Shown here: positions 58,848 through 64,000 of the stretch, piece by piece | Layout of the letters: the number at the start of each line of letters is the position of its first letter | Numbering within the stretch: position 1 is the stretch's first letter | Assembly: GCA_002917775.1 (NCBI GenBank) | Contig: KZ627154.1 | Location: forward strand, 216,603-280,602 | Direction of reading: 5' to 3' | DNA: 64,000 nt | Origin: Glaciozyma antarctica PI12 | Lineage: Eukaryota; Basidiomycota; Microbotryomycetes; Kriegeriales; Camptobasidiaceae | The notes under the pieces: generated by a model | The model's database searches: none | Seen by the model: only the letters and a program-made list of their open reading frames with translations | What the model was told of the DNA's origin: nothing | Made by a program: the position numbers and the translations under genes

Positions 58848-60543
58848 TCAAGCCCAAGCTGCGAGCGATACGACGAATACGCCGACAAAAACCCAAGCGA
58901 ATGCAACGCCCAACGCGCGCGAGTTGGAGGCCGAGGAGGCGGCGACGAAGGAGCCTGTCGAGCGAGGAGTCGAGGTGGTGTCCTCGATGGTGGCGCGAGC
59001 GACGGTGGTGCTGAAGGAGTGAAGGCAGTGGAGTCGTCAGCTTTAAAAAGGACGGAGGTGACTGGAAGGCGAAAACGTACGAGGAGGTGGTAGCGACGGT
59101 GGTTGTGGTTCTGCTGCGATCGAAGATTTCAGCGCGATGTGAGGTTGTGAGATTGGGTGTTGCTCGAAGCGCAGAACTTACCGCGTTCCGAGCGACTGGA
59201 GTGCGCGGCAACTTGAGCTGGCGCCAGCGGGGTGCGGAGCAGGAGTGCCCGGCTCGCCTTGTTGCCAGGTGACGGCGCCGTTGATGCCTGGGGGTTGAGG
59301 TGTGCTGAGGGGGTGAAGTTGACGGAGATGGGAGCGAGGAATGTAAGAAGGAGTGGAGGAAGGAGAGGAAGTCAGCGGCGACGACGAGCGTTCGAGCAGG
59401 AGCGAAGACGCACCCCTCTCCTTCGCACGAGTCGAATCCCTCGCCATAACTTCCAGGATCCACCCACGCGCATCCCATAACGTCGTAGACTGTTGAAAGA
59501 GGAACGTCAGCCTGGCCCACCGAGACGAAAGCTTTCACGACGCACTGTGTTGGCACCTGCGAAGCGGACCGGTCATTCATTGAACGTCGAGGATAGCAGG
59601 AGAGCTTTGCCTTACCAGAGCCGAGCTTCGGGTCCTTCCTTGCAGATACGAATGCAGAACTGGTTGTAGGACAAGAACTGGTGCCATTCGTGCACTTGAC
59701 GACCGTTCTCCTGCGCGAGATCGTCAGTTCCGTCGCCAGGAGAGAAAGCACGACGACGTACAAAGACGAGTCCTCCAATCGGATTTCCGTTCCCGTCCTG
59801 GCCGTGAGGGTCGAGCTCTCCGCCCTGCGAACCCGTGGTCAGCAAACTCGGTCAGCGAGAAATCCAAAAGTCGACGACGGACCTGGTCTCCCTCCTGCAC
59901 ATTCATCGTAGTAAAGTCTCCGACGCCGGTGATCTGAGTGTAGTGGGGCGTTTCGAGGTAGTGAGCTCCCGTGATGGCTCCTTCCGGAACTGCCACGACG
60001 ACGGAGACATTAGCGCCAGCTCCTTCGCCTCGTTCTCCAGCTCATCTCCGCCAGGGGAAGACTCACTCAATCGCGCTCCGTGTCCAGTGTTTAAGCACCA
60101 GGTGACCATCACCCTTTCCGTATTGCCGATGACCGAGTTCGGCTCACCCAGACTCCAGACTGGAGACGCGGAGAAGGCAGGATTAGCTGGGTTCCAACGA
60201 CCGCTCCGAGAGAGAACCACGCACTGCAGAAGTCGTTGAGCGAGTTGACGTGCCTGAGGAGAAACGGCGTTAGCGAGCGAACACTGGCGCGAACGGAACG
60301 AGGCTCACGCAGTCTGGCACATGGCTAGCAAGGCATAGAAGTCAGCTCCCTGTACGTATCCATTCAAGAGGACTCACAGGTCTGAGAATCGACGGTGCCG
60401 CATCGGTTCGTTCCACTCTGGCCCGCCTCGGTCTGGTCAGGCAGGCTCCCTCCGAACGTGTAAGTGGCGGAGTACACCTGTGCGAGGGCCGACGATGCTG
60501 AGAGGGTGGCGAGCAGAGCGGCAGACAGAGTCGAGCAGCGCAT
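58848..60543 (-). CDS. Secreted GPI-anchored protein, macrophage-activating-glycoprotein-like (copy 2)
   Basis: Paralogue of the gene just downstream, in the same orientation. Signal peptide MRCSTLSAALLATLSASSAL leads to SLPDQTEAGQSGTNRCGTVD. A 16-nt exon (60309-60324) codes MCQTA, then HVNSLNDFC. Shared blocks are GNTERVMVTWCLNTGHGARL, GAHYLETPHYTQITGVGDFT and GELDPHGQDGNGNPIGGLVF, then WHQFLSYNQFCIRICKEGPE and YDVMGCAWVDPGSYGEGFDS. After the last intron the Ser/Thr-rich tail ends in LGVAFAWVFVGVFVVSLAAW then Ala and stop, a probable GPI signal. Exon breaks match those of copy 1, so the pair arose by duplication after the introns were in place. Function is not known. Confidence 0.72.
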
Positions 60544-61382
60544 TCTTCCGACGAGGAGATGAGCGGTGTGGCGGGAGAAGAACAGTAGCGGCCCCAAGCG
60601 AGCTCCTTCCCCTCCTGCAGCGGAATCCTCCTGCACGAGCTTGCGAAGGTCACAGTTCAAATGCGTCCACTCAAAAAAACGCAAATAGCACGCAGAATTC
60701 CGACCCCTTGAAGTGCCTCGTCTGCTCCCAGGCGAAAGCTCGACCGCCCGCGTCTCGAATCGTTGTTCTTGCGTTGACAGGGCTTTAAGCAGTGTAGCCT
60801 ACGATGCACGCTGTGCTGAGATACGGCACGGGTTCTCTCGTTCAGAAGCGAGTCGAGGGGGACGCGAAAAACGAGGAGAGACCGACGAGGACGGTATTGA
60901 GCCTGGATTTCAGCCTCTCGGAGGTCTGCGTCCACGAAGGTACAATACAATACCTTCACAGCAAAGAGGCCAGTGCAGTCGCACCGTGCTGGACGAGTTA
61001 AGAGCGGGGAAGTTGGGCTCGAGGATGGTCAAGCAGCGATCAACCTGGCGAAGGGAAGTAGATGTACTAGAGCCAGCGCAAGCAGATCCAGCACAGATTC
61101 CGCAGGCCCATTTGTAGCTCGATTTCGTCTGAGCTACAGTGGTACCGATCCTCGTGCGGAGAGAAGGCCGGCCCAGCTCCGATGCTGCCCCAACCCCCTT
61201 CGGACCTGCTTCCAGGACACGACCAGCTCGTTCGCCCGCGCAGTTCTCCGCGGTGCGCAGGCAGGGAATGCGCTCGAAGCTCCCTCCGCCCCAGTCGGCC
61301 GCTCCCCTATGGTCGGCAGCTGCACACCGAGCCGTCAGCTTCACTCCCCGCCCTCGCTCTGCACCACTCACCGAACTCCCTC
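60544..61382. other. Intergenic region upstream of copy 2
   Basis: The 839 bases contain the promoter of copy 2 and the 3' flank of the LYR gene. Several frames of 60-150 codons exist on both strands, but they are Arg/Ser/Pro-rich translations of GC-rich DNA with no family features. Nothing further was recognised. Confidence 0.5.
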
Positions 61383-61906
61383 CTAATCATAATACCTCCC
61401 CTTCATCGCCCGATACTTTTTCAAAAAGTACAGCGCCTCGAACTCCTTCTTGATGAACTCAGCCTTCGCGATCCCCGCCTCGACCTTCTCGTCGTCGGCG
61501 CCTACGTGCGCCAGGAAGCACGAGTGGAGTCGTTGGTGGATGGGGTAGGTCGGATCGGGGTAGTTGCGCGCGAGGTAGTGGAGCTGTGAGAGGCGGTTAG
61601 TGAGAGAGAGTAAGGGGAGATAGGGAGGTACCTCTTTGTAGACGCGGCGGGCGCGGAGGCGGAGGGCGGTGGAGGACAGGTTGGGCTACGGCTAAGGGTG
61701 GGAGGGGCGAGGGGGAAGCTGAGAGGGTGAGGGTGGGAGGGAGAAGTGTTGCTAGACGGAGCGAATCGAGATCGCGCTCTGGCTTGCACGCGCTGTCTCT
61801 CGTCCCAGACGTGCGGAGCAGCTACCAGCAACACGCACTGCTCTCTTGTAGCTTCGTAGCCAACCCAGCAAGCTCCAACACGATTCAAGCTCCCGAACCC
61901 GCTCAT
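61383..61906 (-). CDS. LYRM5: LYR-motif mitochondrial protein, LYRM5/ETFRF1-like
   Basis: Small mitochondrial LYR-family protein. The human counterpart, ETFRF1, regulates electron-transfer flavoprotein. NLSSTALRLRARRVYKEL joins across a 48-base intron to HYLARNYPDPTYPIHQRLHS, then KAEFIKKEFEALYFLKKYRA and the end MKGRYYD, which closely follows the LYRM5 pattern. The 5' exon is uncertain. Between 61692 and 61906 the only ATG on this strand is at 61906. It begins an open frame (MSGFGSLNRVG) from which an intron with a CCGTAG acceptor could enter the conserved exon in frame. That ATG overlaps the stop of mL38. Confidence 0.78.
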
Positions 61907-63387
61907 TCCAACGTATACTTAGGGTCCCTCTCCATCTTGTACGGATCCCTCGCCTTCTCCCTCCCAAACCTCGGTTCCTTCTCCCCCAACACCTCGGTAT
62001 AAATCTCCCCCACCGTCCTATCCCACTTCTCCCTCCAAAAGTGAACACCCTTCGCCTCAAGCTCATGCTCCCTCACGAACGCACGCACGTCAATCCCGTG
62101 TCGCTCGATCGCTTCGGGGACGAGCTGAAGAGGGGAGGACTGGGAGAGGAGGAGGAGAGTGTAGCGGTGGTAGGGCGTGCCGGATTGGGGGTGGGGAGGG
62201 ATGAAGGGGAGGACGGCGGGGGCGGAGATGGTGGAGAGGGTTGAGGAGAGGGGGATGTTGGGGCTGCGATGGGGCGTTAGCTGTGGAGCAAGGAGGGGAG
62301 GAAGGGACGTACATGAGCCAGTGGGCGAAAGTCGTGAAACTGCGGGTCTCCTCGTGTCGGGAACATCTGCGGGAGACTGTCAGCGAATGGAGCGGGGCAG
62401 TAGGACGAACTGGCGCGCACCAGGATCCACGAGAAGAAGAGTGTAAAGCCGCTCATCAGCATGGAACACCTGCGCCGAGACCTCGACGCCTTCTCGCGTC
62501 TGCGAAAAGACCAAATCAGCTCGCAACTCTTCCGCTGGCTTCCCGTACAACGCACCTGTGCCGGCGAGAGGAAGACTCCAGGAACGACATTCTCGCCTCC
62601 CACACGAACAGAGACGTCGGCTTCGGGCGAAATGGAGGGGAGGAGATCGGGCGTGACCGACATCTGCAAGACGCGCTGCATCTAGGGACGGAGTGGGCGT
62701 TAGCGGGGTCATATGTTCCAGTGCGGCAGAGGAGCGTACTAGGATCGCGAGAGTGCCGTCCTTGCGCCATGCTCGCTCGGCGAGGTGTCGGTAGATCGGC
62801 TTGAACATGTCGCCTGTTCGGAGGAAGAGGTTAGCTCGTTGATTCCGGAGATGGGAGTGAGCTGGAGCAGTTCCTCGTCAGCCTGTTCAGTTCAGATGTT
62901 CCATAAAAACCTTCAGGAGCTTGTCGTTCCTCCTGAAAGAGCCTGAGGAGCAGAGGAGAGCAGCTCTTCTCGCGCCTCGAGCAGCTGCCCTCCCCTCCTC
63001 CCACGAGGCTCCTCCTTCACTGGTAGAAGCTCCCCCACCCCCTTTGCCCACCCAACAGCCCTGCCACCTAACCCCCAGCCCCAACGCGCGTCCCAGTCCC
63101 CTCCCAACCACACCCAACTCACCCAATCCCCTCTCAGCTCTCCACCTCGTCTCCGGATCATTAACCCAGGCCTCCACCTCGGCCTTCTCCAGTACCTCCC
63201 TCCCCTCCCCCTCCTTCTCCAGCCTCGCGAGCCGCTCAAGTTTCGCCGACTTGTCGGAAGAGAGGAAGAGGAGAGCTTGGTCGTATGCTGGGAGGAGACC
63301 GGCGCGGAGGGGGGGCGTGTAGGTTGCGCTAGGGACGGTGGAGAGGGGGCGGGTGAGGCGGAGGGTGCGGGTGAGGGGGAGTCGCAT
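61903..63387 (-). CDS. MRPL38: Mitochondrial large ribosomal subunit protein mL38 (PEBP-like)
   Basis: Component of the mitochondrial large ribosomal subunit with a phosphatidylethanolamine-binding-protein fold. A presequence (MRLPLTRTLRLTRPLSTVPS) precedes LRAGLLPAYDQALLFLSSDK, a helical region found at the start of mL38. The PEBP domain carries MQRVLQMSVTPDLLPSISPE, VFHADERLYTLLLVDPG and FHDFRPLAHWLMSNIPLS. The C-terminal extension reads GVHFWREKWDRTVGEIYTEV and ends KARDPYKMERDPKYTLE. The TGA stop overlaps a downstream ATG as ATGA. Confidence 0.87.
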
Positions 63388-64000
63388 GTTGGGGGTTGGG
63401 AGGAGGCAGAAGGAGAATCGGCGAGTGCTCTTCTACTTCCTCCCTCGTTCGTTCAGCGGTTCTCACAGGGCTTAGTTCTGCGTTCTTTAGCCTGATCCCT
63501 GCGCATTCCAGCGAGCTTAGGCTGCTCCCCAGATCTATGCGACCTCGCTGCTCTCCCTCTCGATTCTACCTCTCGGACCCGACACCTGCTCTCTGCTCAG
63601 CACTGCTCGAGGATTACAGCGCAGCGAATCTTGTTTAAAAGCTTTCTCTGCGCTCCCTTGACCCGCCCTGCTCAGTGTCCGCGCGCGGGAAGACACCGCG
63701 ACGACACCCCGCGCCGTTCGCTCTCGAACAGCGCCTACACTCGGCTACGAGGCGCGAGGCTGGCTCACCTGCGTGTACGGCGCTGTAACAAGCCTCTCAT
63801 TAATCTCAGCTCGAGTACACCCGCATCTCTTCGCTGCTCAAATCTCGCTCGAGCTCTCCTACTTGGCGGCCCCGCAGGGATGGAAGTCTCGCTCCCGAAA
63901 GCTCAGGGACAGAAGCGCGTTCATTACTTGAAAGAGATTGCAGGAGTAGCGCTGCAACAGGTTCTATAGCACGAGAGGAACGATCTGGTGTACGCCGACG
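63388..64000. other. Right edge, no gene recognised
   Basis: Expected to hold the mL38 promoter. A plus-strand frame at 63631-63969 (112 codons, starting MFKSFLCAPL) is open, but its Arg/Ser/Leu-rich translation matches no family I know, and the window ends shortly after. It could be part of a gene continuing to the right. Confidence 0.4.

Noticed and set aside
60910-61371. 153-codon minus-strand frame
   Set aside because: Compositionally biased translation, no recognised domain, in an intergenic region.

Overview
This window looks like nuclear DNA of a GC-rich, intron-dense basidiomycete yeast. Red yeasts of the Rhodotorula/Rhodosporidium group are the best guess. That guess rests on many short introns (about 50-80 bases) with GTGAGT or GTGCGT donors, a CTGAC/CTAAC branch point and a CAG/TAG acceptor, on tightly packed genes on both strands, and on basidiomycete-type content (mitochondrial ClpP, an extra G-alpha, a phenol hydroxylase, secreted macrophage-activating-glycoprotein-like proteins). 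No plasmid, phage, CRISPR, rRNA or tRNA signal was seen.

Layout. 1-470: three degenerate tandem repeat copies. 796-9584: phenol 2-monooxygenase, the exosome nuclease DIS3 and an F-box protein. 10183-18230: two ubiquitin proteases (USP16/45-like, and SAGA UBP8/USP22) on either side of a chromate transporter. 18730-27262: SLM1-type PH protein, vacuolar zinc transporter, RasGAP. 27782-36437: DNA polymerase kappa, trehalose-phosphate synthase, AP-1 sigma adaptin, ERV41. 37421-44369: divergent G-alpha, ClpP, RTF2, kinetochore DSN1. 44493-53502: VPS34, CCDC174-like protein, MOCS2A, EFM4, NOM1/SGD1. 53717-56464: COX11 and RAE1/GLE2. 56689-60543: a tandem pair of GPI-anchored secreted proteins. 61383-63387: LYRM5/ETFRF1-like protein and mitochondrial ribosomal protein mL38, overlapping by four bases.

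Most genes are unrelated housekeeping genes. Themes that do recur are ubiquitin removal, TOR/PI3K/Ras/G-protein signalling, membrane traffic and mitochondrial biogenesis. Intergenic spacers are often under 150 bases, so many promoters are shared between divergent genes.

The most consequential observation concerns sequence quality. Several highly conserved genes (RAE1, VPS34, UBP8, the G-alpha, probably RTF2 and the CCDC174-like gene) carry one-base frame breaks, mostly at short homopolymers, and COX11 has an in-frame TAG. Protein similarity continues in another frame right after each frame break, so base-calling errors are more likely than real gene loss. The most interesting biology is a G-alpha with an unusual P-loop split by a 13-nt microexon, a 16-nt microexon kept in both tandem secreted-protein genes, an 18-bp perfect palindrome between NOM1 and COX11, and the ATGA overlap of mL38 with the LYR gene.
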